A stretch of 64,000 nt of DNA. Source: Clitoria ternatea (taxonomy: Eukaryota > Streptophyta > Magnoliopsida > Fabales > Fabaceae). A model generated the notes under the pieces. The model saw only the letters and a list, made by a program, of their open reading frames with translations, had not been told where the DNA came from and did not search any database. Made by a program: the position numbers and the translations under genes. Shown here piece by piece: positions 34,561-45,587 of the stretch (within the stretch, counting starts at the first letter, position 1; each line of letters begins with the position of its first letter). The DNA is taken from contig CM075670.1 of NCBI GenBank assembly GCA_037962975.1, positions 156,306,501 through 156,370,500 on the forward strand, in the 5' to 3' direction.

Positions 34561-35880
34561 ATTCTTTTGCACTCCTGGGCAAAATCAGCATAAAAATAAG
34601 TATCACAATTTATTGAAAACATTAAGTTGAAAACAATAACACACAAAATTAGCATGAAGTCTTAGGAATATACAGAGAAACAAGAGTTATTCAACATGCA
34701 AGATACAGAGCATCAAGGTATATATAAAAATCATTCAAACACTTAGGCATGTGAGAATTAAATTAAACTGAAAAGAAGATCATAAGTGACAGAACCTCAC
34801 AAGACATACTCTCAACTCTCAAGTGTTTAAGGTTTGTGAATACTCTCAAAAAATTTCCTGAAAAATAGACAGTCTAAAAATTTGGCAAGTTTCTCAATTC
34901 CACAATCAACACAAATGCATGTATAGATCAACAGGGCTTTCTAAGGTTGTAATGTGGCCAAGGTTAAAATAGGTGGTAAAATTTAGAAATTGTGCCAAGT
35001 ACTAAAAAGAATAAGGAGCAAATAATTTAACAGGTAAGCATGAGGATATAACACTTTGTGTTCCAATTTCTTTTGGTCGCAATTATCAAAATATTTCTTT
35101 CTATTCATTCATCATTTTTTTCAATACGATTGCATAACACTTGAGACAAGAGTTACGACTCCTTTTTGAACACTCCCACACTTATTTGAATGCCTGTTTT
35201 TGACTTGATTCCAAAGCTCCAATATATTCCTTAAGGTATGTATATTTTTGGTTTTTTTATGGCTTACTTGAGCTGCAATAAAGAAATGGTTAAGTAGGCT
35301 CAAAGTGGCTTAATTGAACAAAATGCCTGTGTCCTTTCAAATACATGTATATGAGTTTCAAGTATCATCAAGAAATAAGACAAAGATTGAGATGTAAGTA
35401 TTCAGGAATAAATCACACATGAAAGAATTCAGATGGTGTAAAGTGATCCATCAAATTTTTTAAGGCTCAAGATTCTCACAAGGTATAATTCCATCATATA
35501 TGATCATCTCTCAATTATCATGTCATTCTCAACATACCAAAAATACTTGAGTTCAAATTATAACATATCGTTAGGCTTATATCAATCATGAAAGAATTTA
35601 CCTGTTACTCATGCATATCTTAAAATTCCAATAAAACATGCCATTTTAAAACAAAAACACATAATCTTTTATTTTATTTTACTTTTAATTTTATTTTTTT
35701 TCAAAAACTAGTCACACAAAAATAATCATAAAAACAAGAACACACAAAAATAATCCCAAAATATCATACAAGAATAATTCCACCTCCACACTTATATCAT
35801 ACATTATCCTCAATGTAAGACAGAGCATACAAAATAGACAACAGAATGAAAAAGTAAAGAGATGGGTAAGAAAAACTCCC
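34561..35880. other. Non-coding region of element A between pol and 3' LTR
   Basis: About 1.3 kb with no frame I can support. Athila-type elements often carry an env-like ORF at this position, but none is visible here. Confidence 0.5.
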
Positions 35881-36185
35881 TCAAGGGGGATCAAGAAGTG
35901 GTTCCCCCAAAGTATGTTCCTCCATTGTAACATCCACAAGTGAAGGATTTTCATGAAATGGCTTCAAACGTTGTCCATTAACCTTGAAGCTTTTATTGGA
36001 GTTTTCACTTTTTATTTCAACAGCTCCATGGGGAAATACATTAGTAACAATGAAAGGTCCTTCCCATTTGGAGCGTAATTTTCCGGCCATCAGTTTCAAC
36101 TGGGAATTAAACAGTAGCACTTTCTGTCCAGCAGCAAAATCCTTTCTAGCTATTGAGCTATCATGGAATTTCTTTGTTTTCTCAT
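35881..36185 (-). pseudogene. Integrase C-terminal end of element A
   Basis: The phrases KVLLFNSQLKLMAGKLRSKW, PFIVTNVFPHGAVEI and NGQRLKPF mark the C-terminal, SH3-like domain of gypsy integrases; element B has KLFLGKLKSKW and PYGAVEIEDP at the same place. It is in another frame from the integrase N-terminal piece, because the two are joined at a deletion (near 36170-36198). The catalytic core between them is gone. Confidence 0.85.
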
Positions 36186-36578
36186 CAGTTTCTTTGTTGT
36201 TCTTTGTGGACCAAAATGTCCACCAACTGGTGAAGCATGGCAGAATCGAAGAACCAATTCTATCTCATGATCAGGAATGCATCTTCGAATCACCTGATCA
36301 TTACATAATTTCCACAAGTACGGGTCATCCCATATATAATACTTTGCATCACTTTTTAATTTTGAAATTTGGTTTCTGGATGCATATGGTGGAAAAACAG
36401 AAGCAACAAGATAATTTACAATGTTAGCAAACCAAGGTGTATCAAAAGAGTTAGAAATACTCATGAGGTGTTCATCGGGAAAATGGTCCCGAATAGGTGC
36501 CGAATCAGGAGCATTCTCAATTCTGCTTAAATGGTCTACCACAAGGTTTTGTGTTCCACTTCTGTCATGAATTTCCAA
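36150..36578 (-). pseudogene. RNase H end and integrase N-terminal (zinc) part of element A
   Basis: The frame reads on from the stop at 36588. It starts with the tether phrase NLVVDHLSRIEN that follows RNase H, and continues through YYIWDDPYLWKLCNDQVIRR to the integrase phrase HASPVGGHFGPQRT, which holds the first half of the HHCC zinc site. Instead of the rest of the zinc site and the DDE core, the sequence jumps to the start of the C-terminal domain within about 15 codons. Element B has the normal arrangement over the same stretch, with about 200 more residues. Integration by A's own enzyme is therefore impossible. Confidence 0.85.
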
Positions 36579-36587
36579 GTCAAACTC

Positions 36588-37979
36588 TTAGAGCAAAAGC
36601 ATCCAACAAATTAATCTTGGCTTGGACTCACCTTTCTTCAACAAGTACTTCAGAGCTGCATGGTCAGTAAAGACAACTACTCGAGAACCGAGTAGGTAAG
36701 ATCTGAACTTATCTAATGCAAAAACAATGGCCAAGAGCTCTTTTTCAGTAGTGATGTAATTTACATGGGCGGCATCTAAAGTTTTAGATGCATAGTAGAT
36801 GACCCTAGGCTGCTTGTCAATCTTTTGACCAAGGATAACTCCCAATGCATAATTAGAGGCATCACACATTAACTCAAATGAGGCTGTCCAAACAAGTGCT
36901 TGAATTATTAGGGTAGTAGTCAATGCTTGCTTGAGGCAATTAAAAGCCTCCTTACACTTTTCATCAAACTCAAAAACCACATCCTTTTGAAGCAGACTGG
37001 ATAGTGGTCTAGCCTTCTTGCTAAAATCCTTTATGAATCTTCTGTAGAAACCTACATGGCCAAGAAAAGAACAAACCTCTCGAACACAAGAGGGGTAAGG
37101 TAAATGTGATATAACTTCTATCTTGGCAGGATCTACCTCAATTCCTTTCTCAGAGATTACATGCCCTAAAACTATTCCTTGTTTCACCATAAAATGACAT
37201 TTTTCATAGTTCAAGACAAGGTTAGTTTCAATACATCTGTTTAAAACTTTATCCAAACTATCAAGGCATACATTAAATAAAGATCTATAAACAGTAAAAT
37301 CATCCATAAACACCTCTATGCAATTTTTAATGAAATCATGAAAAATACTTATCATGCATCTTTGAAAAGTTCCAGGAGCATTGCATAGTCCAAATGGTAT
37401 TCTCCTATAAGCAAATGTGCCAAAGGGACAGGTGAATATGGTCTTTTCTTGATCCTCAGGTGCAATATGAATTTGAAAATATCCAGAGAATCCATCAAGA
37501 AAACAGTAGTGAGATTTACCTGTAAGACGCTCAAGCATTTGATCAATGAAGGGTAAAGGAAAATGGTCCTTCTTTGTTGCTTGGTTTAGTCTCCTATAGT
37601 CAATACAGACTCTCCAACTATTTTGCACTCTGGTAGGGATCAATTCATCCTTCTCATTTTTCACAATTGTGATCCCTGTTTTCTTAGGAACCACTTGAAT
37701 CGGACTCACCCATTGGCTATCAGAGATAGGATAAATGATTCCTGCTTGTAAAAGCTTGGTAATCTCCTTCTTAAGTACATCAAGGATTACAGGGTTGAGT
37801 CTCCTTTGAGGTTGTCTCACTGCTTTAGCATTTTCCTCCAGAAATATCCTATGCATGCACATGGATGGGCTAATTCCAGGAATGTCTGCCAATGTCCATC
37901 CTATAGCCTTCTTGTGTCTTTTCAATACCCGCAACAATTTTTCTTCTTGATTTTCATCAAGAAAAGTGGAAATTATCAC
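36588..37979 (-). pseudogene. Reverse transcriptase-RNase H of element A
   Basis: 463 codons covering the gypsy reverse transcriptase and RNase H. Visible blocks are GIIYPISDSQWVSPIQVVPK, RVCIDYRRLNQATKKDHFPL, FGTFAYRRIPFGLCNAPGTF, the catalytic FMDD, YEKCHFMVKQGIVLGHVISE, and GFYRRFIKDFSKKARPLSSL. The RNase H part has LMCDASNYALGVILGQ, YASKTLDAAHVNY and VFTDHAALKYLL. Two in-frame stops bound it: TAG at 37986 upstream, and TAA at 36588 in LLL-stop-EFDLEI, where element B has LLLQEYDLEI. Catalytic residues are kept, so the domain was functional until recently. Confidence 0.9.
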
Positions 37980-37985
37980 TGGGAG

Positions 37986-38705
37986 CTATTCATCATCCCC
38001 TAAGTATACATACTTGAGGTTCTCAAGTAGAGGCTTTAATTCTAACTTAGGTGCCTGCAAAACAGATGGAACTAACAAAGTAGATTTGGATTCCGCTACT
38101 TGCACCTCAAAAATTTTGTTAGAATTTTCTTGAAATCCCGCATTCAGCTCCTTATGGTTAACAGGTATATCTAAAGACTTTGAATTAGAAATTATGTATT
38201 TATCAATTTCAGCACAAATATCACAACTTCCAGAATCATTGCATGCAAAACAATTGTTTGAATCATCTATGTATTCCAAATCAACATTAGAAAAATGTTC
38301 AAAAACTAGTTCATCAATAATGTCAATTTGGAAAATAGAATGATTTTCAGATGGGTATTTCATGGCATCAAGAATATTGAATTGAACTCTTGTGTCACCA
38401 AATTCCATAGAGAGAGTTCCAGAATGAGCATCTATTTTGGTTCGGGCTGTTTTCAAAAATGGTCTTCCCAAAATTATAGGAACAGGAATTTGAGGCATAC
38501 CTTTTTCCATATCAAGTACGAAAAAGTCAGCAGGGAAAACAAGTTGCTCTACCTGAACCAAAACATCCTCTATAACTCCAGCAGGGTAAGCAGTGCTTCT
38601 ATTAGCTAGCTGAATTACTACACCAGTAGGTTGTAAATTTCCAAGAGATAAAGATTTAAAAACAGACATAGGCATAACATTTATTGAAGCTCTTAAATCT
38701 AACAT
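37986..38705 (-). pseudogene. Aspartic protease region of element A, downstream part
   Basis: It starts just after the element B insertion. The retropepsin active site reads LDLRASINVMP: the catalytic Asp is present, but the following glycine is Arg (AGA). Element B has LGAS at this place. The flap and second half, including PIILGRPFLKTARTKIDAHS, are recognisable. The upstream part of the same domain lies at 48474-48520, on the other side of B. The tail is an acidic spacer leading to the reverse transcriptase and ends at TAG. Confidence 0.85.
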
Positions 38706-39770
38706 GCAATTTTCAAATTTGTTGTTGCCTATGATACAGGTGTTAACCCGACGATAGCGTCTGATCCGTTCGTTTCCACCACCGGGTTGTTAATTAGCAA
38801 GCGCACCAATCGTTTGTAGTTTTCAAAATTTAGATATCGTTCCACTGGGATTGAAAGTCCAATAACAACAGTAATTTTCTATTTACTATGGTAAATGTGA
38901 AGAAAGTTATGGACAAAAGAATGATTTATATATAATTTATATAATATTCATAAGATAGCATGGTTGAGTTGTTCATGAGATAAAAAGAAAATAAAAATCT
39001 ATCTAAAAAGTTGAGTTGCAATCTAGAATAGGTAAGATACTTGAGATAAACACAGATAAACAAATTATGTTGGAAATTGGATCCCTAATCTAGAATAACA
39101 ATGAGGAACTCAAGACATGCATATTTAATCATCAAGTTTCATGTCATTATAGCTTAAAATCATTATAACCGATCCCTCGTGATATAAATTCTAAGAATTC
39201 ACCATAAAGTCCGATCCCTCGTGAGCTTTCTCAGTAAAAACTTGCATTAAGACCTGGCCTTATGGCAATAATGGTTAACAACCCCTATAGAATTGAGATA
39301 CCAAGGGTATTCCAACTTTTACTTTCGTCAAAACAAGTTTCAATACGGCATGAATAATCATTCTCCCGTTTGACATTCATACTAATAAAACAAGTTTCAA
39401 TACACATGAAAATCATTCTCCCGTTTGACGTTCATATTAATAAAAGATTGAAATACTAACATGGACTTGAATGATAAACATGCAGAGGTTGAATTCATAA
39501 CATTATACTCAATAGATTAGTTCACCAATTCCAACATAAACAAATTAGTTACACAAGGTGAAAGTAAAGACAACACTTACAGAGTTTGACATTATGAAGA
39601 CGATGGAAACTTCACGATACAACAATCATAATACACTAAAACACACTCAAGTATCTAGAAAACTATTCTAGAACTACAACTCACAAAAGAAGTACTCAAA
39701 GTCGAGCACAAAGAGAGAAAAGAAGAGAAGTGAATGAGAATGGGATGTTTTAAATGGTGTTGGATGGCCC

Positions 39771-39778
39771 TATTTATA
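39771..39778 (-). promoter_or_regulatory. TATA box of B 3' LTR
   Basis: The minus strand reads CCTATAAATAGGG. The first CTACGCGT motif begins about 20 bp upstream. The matching box in the other LTR is at 47953-47960. Confidence 0.65.
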
Positions 39779-39799
39779 GGGCTGAGCAAGGGTGCTGAT

Positions 39800-40113
39800 A
39801 CTACGCGTTAGTATGACGCTACGCGTCAGGCCCCTGCCTCAGCTTCCATTAAACAGCTGATAATGGCCACTTCAAATTATTAAATTTGATCATGCCTGGC
39901 CACTTGGACGTGTTTCCACTATATTTTGGCCATTTGTGCTTAGTGGGGTGGCCCTTGGTGCTGAGTGGGGTGACCATTATTGGGTCAAAGCTGAGTGCTT
40001 GGCCAAGTTGGATGTGGAGTCCACGCAGCACTGGCGCTACGTGTGGCTGTGACGCGTAGCATCAGCATCAAAATTCAGAGTCCACGCTACGCGTGGGATT
40101 GATGCTACGCGTC
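39800..40113. repeat. CTACGCGT motif cluster (B 3' LTR)
   Basis: Six copies of a GCTACGCGT-type motif, one of them GCTACGTGT, in two groups (39800-39830 and 40032-40113). ACGCGT is self-complementary and contains the CGCG core that CAMTA factors recognise in plants; whether they bind here is unknown. The equivalent cluster is at 47978-48278. Confidence 0.88.
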
Positions 40114-40309
40114 AGATCTTCCAGTATAATTTTCTCTTGAATTCTTTACTTTTTCATTGCAAAACTAGCGAAAATTGATCAAGGGCAGATTATTTCCAAC
40201 AACATCCATTTATTGAATTAAAACCTAATTTTCTAACAAATTAACCAAATTTTTATTTATTTTTATGAAATTTTTATTAAAAGATTTATTGTAAATTTGA
40301 GGACTAACA

Positions 40310-40320
40310 AATACCCCCAA
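40310..40320 (-). other. Polypurine tract of element B
   Basis: The minus strand reads TTGGGGGTATT next to the 3' LTR. Confidence 0.75.
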
Positions 40321-41505
40321 CTTGAGACATTGCTCGTCCTCGAGCAAGAGAGAAAAATAAAAAATAAAAATTTGAAATTAAATTTTTGAGTTAGTCCGAG
40401 AATTTACCACAAAAAGTAATTATATAATTTACCATTTTGAAATAATCAATTATAGACATCTAATATAACAAAGGTTTAATGATAAAATTCTTTACAATAT
40501 TTTATTAACATACCAAGCATAATTTTAGGCTTACCTCTCCAAGTGTTTATCTCAATGCAATTGGTAACCTGTTTCACTCAATCAATCATAAAATCAAACG
40601 AGTTTAATTTCGATTTTCATCTAATCAATGGTTAGTTATACAGAGTTAATTCAGAAATCATAAGGTCTTTTCAGGGGTTGTAATGAGGCTTGGCTTACAA
40701 GAATCAATGGTTTTTCTTGGAATTCAAAAACCTGAAATCATAAAAGAGCATTTTATAATTTTTAGGCTTTCTCTTAGCCTAAACTTCTCATTTTCTTTTA
40801 TTGGTGAAAAATAAATACCCCTAACTTGATTCTTTTCACTATTTTTGACTTTTCTTTTTCATACTTTATTTTCTTTTGAAAAGAATCAAGTTGCTTATTT
40901 TCATTCCCCATTTTTGTAAGAACACTAAAGATATTTTTCATTTATTTCAACTGCTCTTTCAATTAATCAAGTATAGGGAACAGTTATAACAGATTTAGGT
41001 TTTAAGGGTACCAAAGAATTTATTTTAGGCTCAAATTGGCTTTCAAAGGATAAAATAATTTTTACCAAGGTAAGTTGTTTGGCCCAAGGTTTCTTTTCAC
41101 CAATAAATGTGCCTTGATCATTTTCCTGAATTCTCTGTACGACAACACAAATCAAAGATTAAAGCAAAATCAATTCAAATGAAGTTATGTCGATTAAACC
41201 CTCAAGTGTTTAACAAGATCTCTCAACTCACCGGGTTTTTTTTTTTGAAATTTGCTTGATAGTTAATAAACTTATTGTAATTAAATTTATCAAAATTCCT
41301 AAGTTATAAAAGAATTAATAATTGATTTTACAAAATTGGTTTTATTATGTAAAAATGTTAAGTGAATAAATTAACTTTCTAACAAAAATTTGCTTATTTA
41401 TTGAATTTATTTTTTTAAAAAATAAATTAAAATAAACAAACAACAGAATGGGTTGCCTCCCATTGAGCGCTAGGTTTGATGTCTCCAGCCTGACATTCCT
41501 GCATT
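40321..41505. other. Non-coding region of element B between pol and 3' LTR
   Basis: About 1.2 kb of AT-rich sequence with no supported frame. No env-like ORF is seen. Confidence 0.5.
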
Positions 41506-42081
41506 TCAAGGGTCAGTTAAAAGATAACTGATGGTAATTTTGTTAATCTCACCACCCAAATAAAGTTTCAACCTTTGCCCATTTACCATCCAGCTTCTTT
41601 TAGAAGTTGGATCTTCAATTTCCACTGCTCCATATGGTTTAACTTCTTTAATCAAAAACAGGCCTGACCATTTTGATTTCAATTTTCCAAGAAACAGTTT
41701 TAATCTTGTATTGAACAATAAAACTTGCTGACCTGGTGTGAAGTGTCTTTTCTTTAATTTTTTATCATGGTAAGCTTTCACCTTACTTTTGTAACATCTG
41801 GATGATTCATAGGCATTGTTTCTCATTTCCTCTAATTTGAGTAGCTGTAATTTTCGTTTATCTGTTGCTATATTTTGATCAAAATTGAGGAATTTTAAAG
41901 CCCAATATGCTTTATGTTCCATTTCAACTAGAAGGTGACATGATTTTCCATAGACCATCTGGAAAGGAGAAAGACCAATTGGTATTTTAAATGCAGTTCT
42001 GTATGCCCAGAGTGCATCATCAAGTTTTTGTGACCAATCCTTTCTAGAAGATGACACAGTTTTTTCCAGAATTCTTTTCAC
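41506..42081 (-). pseudogene. Integrase C-terminal part of element B
   Basis: 191 codons: the end of the DDE core (SSRKDWSQKLDDALWAYRTA, FKIPIGLSPFQMVYGKSCHL), a linker (FLNFDQNI...LEEMRNNAYESSR) and the C-terminal domain (QQVLLFNTRLKLFLGKLKSK, PYGAVEIEDP). It reads in frame with the piece upstream (42172-43050) except for the TAG at 42172. Length is normal for the family. Confidence 0.88.
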
Positions 42082-42171
42082 TTCACGATTTGAAATCTCT
42101 GCTTGTCCATTGGTTTGTGGATGATATGTTGTGGCTACCTTATGCTTTACTCCATAATGTTGTAGTACTTT

Positions 42172-43050
42172 CTAAAGAATTTTATTACAAAAGTGTGAAC
42201 CACCATCACTTATTAAAGTTCTTGGTGTCCCAAATCTGCAAAAAATATTTTTCTTCAAAAAATTCACAACAGATTTAGTGTCAGCATTAGGGGTAGCAAT
42301 TGCTTCCACCCATTTAGAAACATAATCAACTGCCAAAAGAATGTATTGATTTGAGTATGAGTTAGGAAAAGGTCTTATGAAGTCAATTCCCCAACAATCA
42401 AATACCTCAACTTCTTGTATATTTGTGAGAGGCATTTCTTGCCTTCTTCCAACATTACCTGTTCTTTGGTAGTTATCATAAGATTGAACAAATGAGTGAG
42501 CATTTTTAAAAAGAGAGGGCCAATATAAACCTGATTGAAGAACTTTTGCAGCTGTTCTTTCATCATTAAAGTGTCCTCCATATGGTGATTTATGACAATG
42601 CCACAACACATCTTTTACTTCCCAGTCAGGCACACAACGTCGTAACAAATTATCCGCTCCAATTTTGAATAAATGAGGGTCATCCCAAACAAAATATCTT
42701 GCATCTCTAAAGAATTTTTTTCTTTGCTGCCAAGTCAAATCATTTGGAAGAACTCCTGCTGCTTTGAAATTGGCCATGTCAGCAAACCATGGCTGTTGTG
42801 TTATTTTCAAAAGTTTTTCATCAGGGAATTCTTCCAAAATTTCTTTTTCCTTGGCAGTAACCTCATTATTCATTAATCTAGAAAGATGGTCAGCTACCAT
42901 ATTTTCACTACCTTTTTTATCTTTGATTTCAAGATCATATTCTTGAAGGAGCAAAATCCATCTGATTAACCAAGGTTTTGAATTAGATTTAGTTAAAAGG
43001 TACTTGATTGCCGCATGATCAGTAAAAATAATTATTTTTGAGCCAATCAA
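42172..43050 (-). pseudogene. RNase H end and integrase zinc and core domains of element B
   Basis: It begins at IIIFTDHAAIKYLL of RNase H and continues in the integrase: the zinc site HCHKSPYGGHFNDERT and later YDNYQRTGNVGRRQ, then the core with D in FDCWGIDFIRPFP and D in RTLISDGGSHFCN. In the zinc site the Cys pair CxxC expected around YDNYQ is Tyr/Tyr-like, so it looks damaged. The TAG at 42172 lies between the second Asp and the Glu. The stop upstream (TGA, 43057) falls in EKF-stop-SYLIGS, where A has DKFRSYLLGS, so it likely came from CGA. Confidence 0.87.
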
Positions 43051-43056
43051 GTAAGA

Positions 43057-43755
43057 TCAAAATTTTTCTAAAGCATATACTATGGCTAGTAATTCTTTTT
43101 CAATAGTTGCATAATTTATTTGATTTTCATTCAAAACTTTACTAGCATAATGTATGACTTTAAAAAAATTTTCATATCTTTGACCTAAAACTGCTCCAAC
43201 AGCATAATCACTTGCATCGCACATAAGTTCAAAGGGTAGATTCCAATTAGGAGCAACAATTACAGGGGCAGAAACCAATTTTTCTTTCAAGGAATTAAAA
43301 GCTTTAAGACATGCTTCATCAAATTTGAATTCAACATCTTTATTCAGAAGGTTTGATAAAGGTTTTGCAATTTTTGAAAAATCTTGAATAAACCTCCTAT
43401 AAAATCCAGCATGTCCTAAAAAGCTTCTAACACCTTTTACATTTACAGGGGGTGGGAGTTTAGAAATTACCTCTATCTTGGCTTGGTCAACTTTAATGCC
43501 TCTAGAAGAAATTTTATGACCAAATACAATTCCTTGTTTCACCATGAAGTGACACTTTTCCCAATTAAGCACCAAATTTGTCTCAATACACCGCTTCAGT
43601 ACGGTGTCTAGGTTGGATAGACATGTCTCAAATGAATTCCCAAAAACTGAGAAGTCATCTATGAAAACTTCAATGCTCTTTTCAATTAAATCTGCAAAAA
43701 TAGCAAACATGCATCTTTGAAAAGTAGCAGGTGCGTTACATAATCCAAATGGCAT
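43057..43755 (-). pseudogene. Reverse transcriptase C-terminal half and RNase H of element B
   Basis: 232 codons from MPFGLCNAPATFQRCMF, through the catalytic FIDD (VFIDDFSVFG), WEKCHFMVKQGIVFGHKIS, AGFYRRFIQDFSKIAKPLSN, to RNase H with LMCDASDYAVGAVLGQ and YASKVLNENQINYATIEKEL. The same frame extends upstream to the TAG at 43876, so the RT fingers lie in the adjacent frame piece (43756-43875) and in 43876-45312. Confidence 0.88.
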
Positions 43756-43875
43756 TTTTCTGTAAGCAAATATGCCAAAAGGACATGTAAAAGCAGTTTT
43801 CTCCTGATCAAGAGGGTCAACAGTAATTTGATTATATCCAGAATAACCATCAAGAAAGCAGTAATATTCTTGTCC

Positions 43876-45312
43876 CTATAATATTTCAAGCATTTGATCC
43901 ATAAAAGGTAATGGAAAATGATCTTTTCTTGTTGCTTGATTTAATTTTCTATAATCAATGCACATTCTCCAACTGGTGACAGTTCTTGTAGGAATTAGTT
44001 CATTTTTTTCATTAACAATTACTGTCATACCACTTTTTTTTGGAACAACTTGAACAAAACTTACCCATGCACTATCAGAAATAGGATAAATAATACCTGC
44101 TTTCAGCAATTTCAGAACCTCCTTTTTGGTTACCTCTTTCATAGTTGGGTTGAGGCGTCTTTGAGGTTGAGCAACAGGTTTGAAATCATCTTCTAACAAA
44201 ATTTTGTGCATGCAGTATGATGGACTTATACCTTTCAAATCTTCAAGTGTCCATCCAATTGCTTCTTGATTTCTCTTCAATACTTCCACCAGTTTTTCTT
44301 CCTCTGTTTCACTTAACAGATTACTAATGATTACTGGTTTTAAATTACCTTCTTTCAAAAAGATGTATTTTAGATTGGAAGGTAACACTTTGAGTTTAGG
44401 TTTCTGGATTTCTTCAACAGGTGAGTTTTGAATTTCTTCAATCTTTCTTGATTCAAAGGAAATTTCTTTCCCTTGATCGAATTCTTCAAGATACCTTTTA
44501 ATCTGTTTCTCCTCTTCTTCATTCAAAAATTCAATAGAATTAGTCAATAACTTATTTAATGGGTCAGAATTAGTCATACCTTTTGATAAGGAAAGATAAG
44601 TTTCATCAAGGATGTCCACTTTGAAACAGTCTTGCTTTGGGCTAGGATGTTTCATTGCTTTGAAGACATCAAAATTCACTTCCTCATCGTGCACCCTTAC
44701 TGCTAGCTTCCCGTTGTCCACATCAATCAGTACTCGAGCAGTTTTCATGAATGGTCTTCCAAGAATCAGAGGAACATCAGCATCTTCCTCCATGTCTAAG
44801 ATCACAAAATCCACAGGGAAGTAGAATTTGTCAACCTTTACAAGCACATCTTCTACAATCCCATAAGGTCCCTTGATGGATTTATCAGCTAATTGCAGAG
44901 TCATCCTTGTCTGTTGCGGATCAAGGTCACCAATGCGCTTCATCATACTTAGGGGCATTAGATTGATGCTAGCCCCTAAATTTAATAAAGCCTTTCCGAT
45001 ATTTACTCTGCCAATAGAGACAGGAATAGTGAATTTGCCAGGATCTTTGGATTTTTCTGGCATCTTGTATTGTAAAATAGCGCTGCAACTTGCTTCAAGT
45101 TCTACTATCTCCTCATCATACTTCCTTTTCTTTGTAAGCAGTTCTTTCATAAACTTAGCATATGTAGGCATTTGTTCTAATGCCTCAGAAAAAGGAATGT
45201 TTATGTGTAACTGCTTAAAAATTTCAAGGAATCTCTTATATTCCTTTTCTTTATCTTTTTTTGATGGTGGATGAGGATAAGGTAAATCCTGGACAGGAGG
45301 TGTCTGTCCCAA
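43876..45312 (-). pseudogene. Protease and RT N-terminal part of element B
   Basis: 478 codons. A gag-protease linker comes first (HPPSKKDKEKEYKRFLEIFK), then retropepsin whose active site reads LLNLGASINLMP: the catalytic Asp is Asn (AAT). PLILGRPFMKTARVLIDVDN follows. A long acidic spacer, then RT N-terminal blocks GWTLEDLKGISPSYCMHKI, LLKAGIIYPISDSAWVSF and RMCIDYRKLNQATRKDHFPL. It stops at TAG (43876) in LEIL-stop-GQEYYCFLDG; the rest of RT is in frame downstream. The upstream boundary is a frameshift in the KE-rich repeat near 45320-45430. Confidence 0.88.
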
Positions 45313-45488
45313 ATACTGATTTTTTTGATTTTTTCTTTTTCTTTTATTTCATCTTTTTCTTTATTTTTTTCACTTTCTTTTTCTTTTTCTTTTTCTTTTT
45401 CTTCTTTTTCTTTTTCTTTTTCTTTTTCATAGTCCATACCTACAGTTTTACCACTTCTTGTAAAGATAGCCTTACATTGTTCTTTCAC
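45201..45488 (-). pseudogene. Gag-protease linker of element B with KE repeat
   Basis: The frame starts near KEQCKAIFTRSGKTVG, a phrase typical of the linker between gag and protease in Athila-like polyproteins (A has TIQLRSGKNLEVP). It then runs through about 30 residues of alternating Lys and Glu coded by a TTTTTC microsatellite. After the repeat it is out of frame: its last 40 residues are the shifted version of the beginning of the protease frame. Confidence 0.75.
45322..45430. repeat. (TTTTTC)n pyrimidine microsatellite within gag-pol
   Basis: Imperfect TTTTTC/TTCTTT units, coding for Lys-Glu repeats on the minus strand. The plus-strand Phe-rich ORF over it is an artefact. The repeat coincides with the frameshift in element B. 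Confidence 0.9.
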
Positions 45489-45587
45489 ATTGAATTCCTT
45501 GATGTCGGCTACTTCTTTTACTAGTTAACTCAACTGTTGATCTGATGCTTTACGTGCAGCCTTAATTGTCTCCATGTATTGCATCAA

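Larger units (their letters stand above)
38741..40309 (-). repeat. 3' LTR of element B
   Basis: It matches 46923-48473 with few substitutions, plus one extra 18-bp block in the CTACGCGT cluster, which accounts for the length difference. Confidence 0.93.

Noticed and set aside
42375..42611. 78-codon minus-strand ORF within element B
   Set aside because: Shadow of the integrase frame (42172-43050).
45261..45524. Plus-strand ORF rich in phenylalanine
   Set aside because: It is the reverse of the TTTTTC microsatellite in element B's gag-pol; no independent support.
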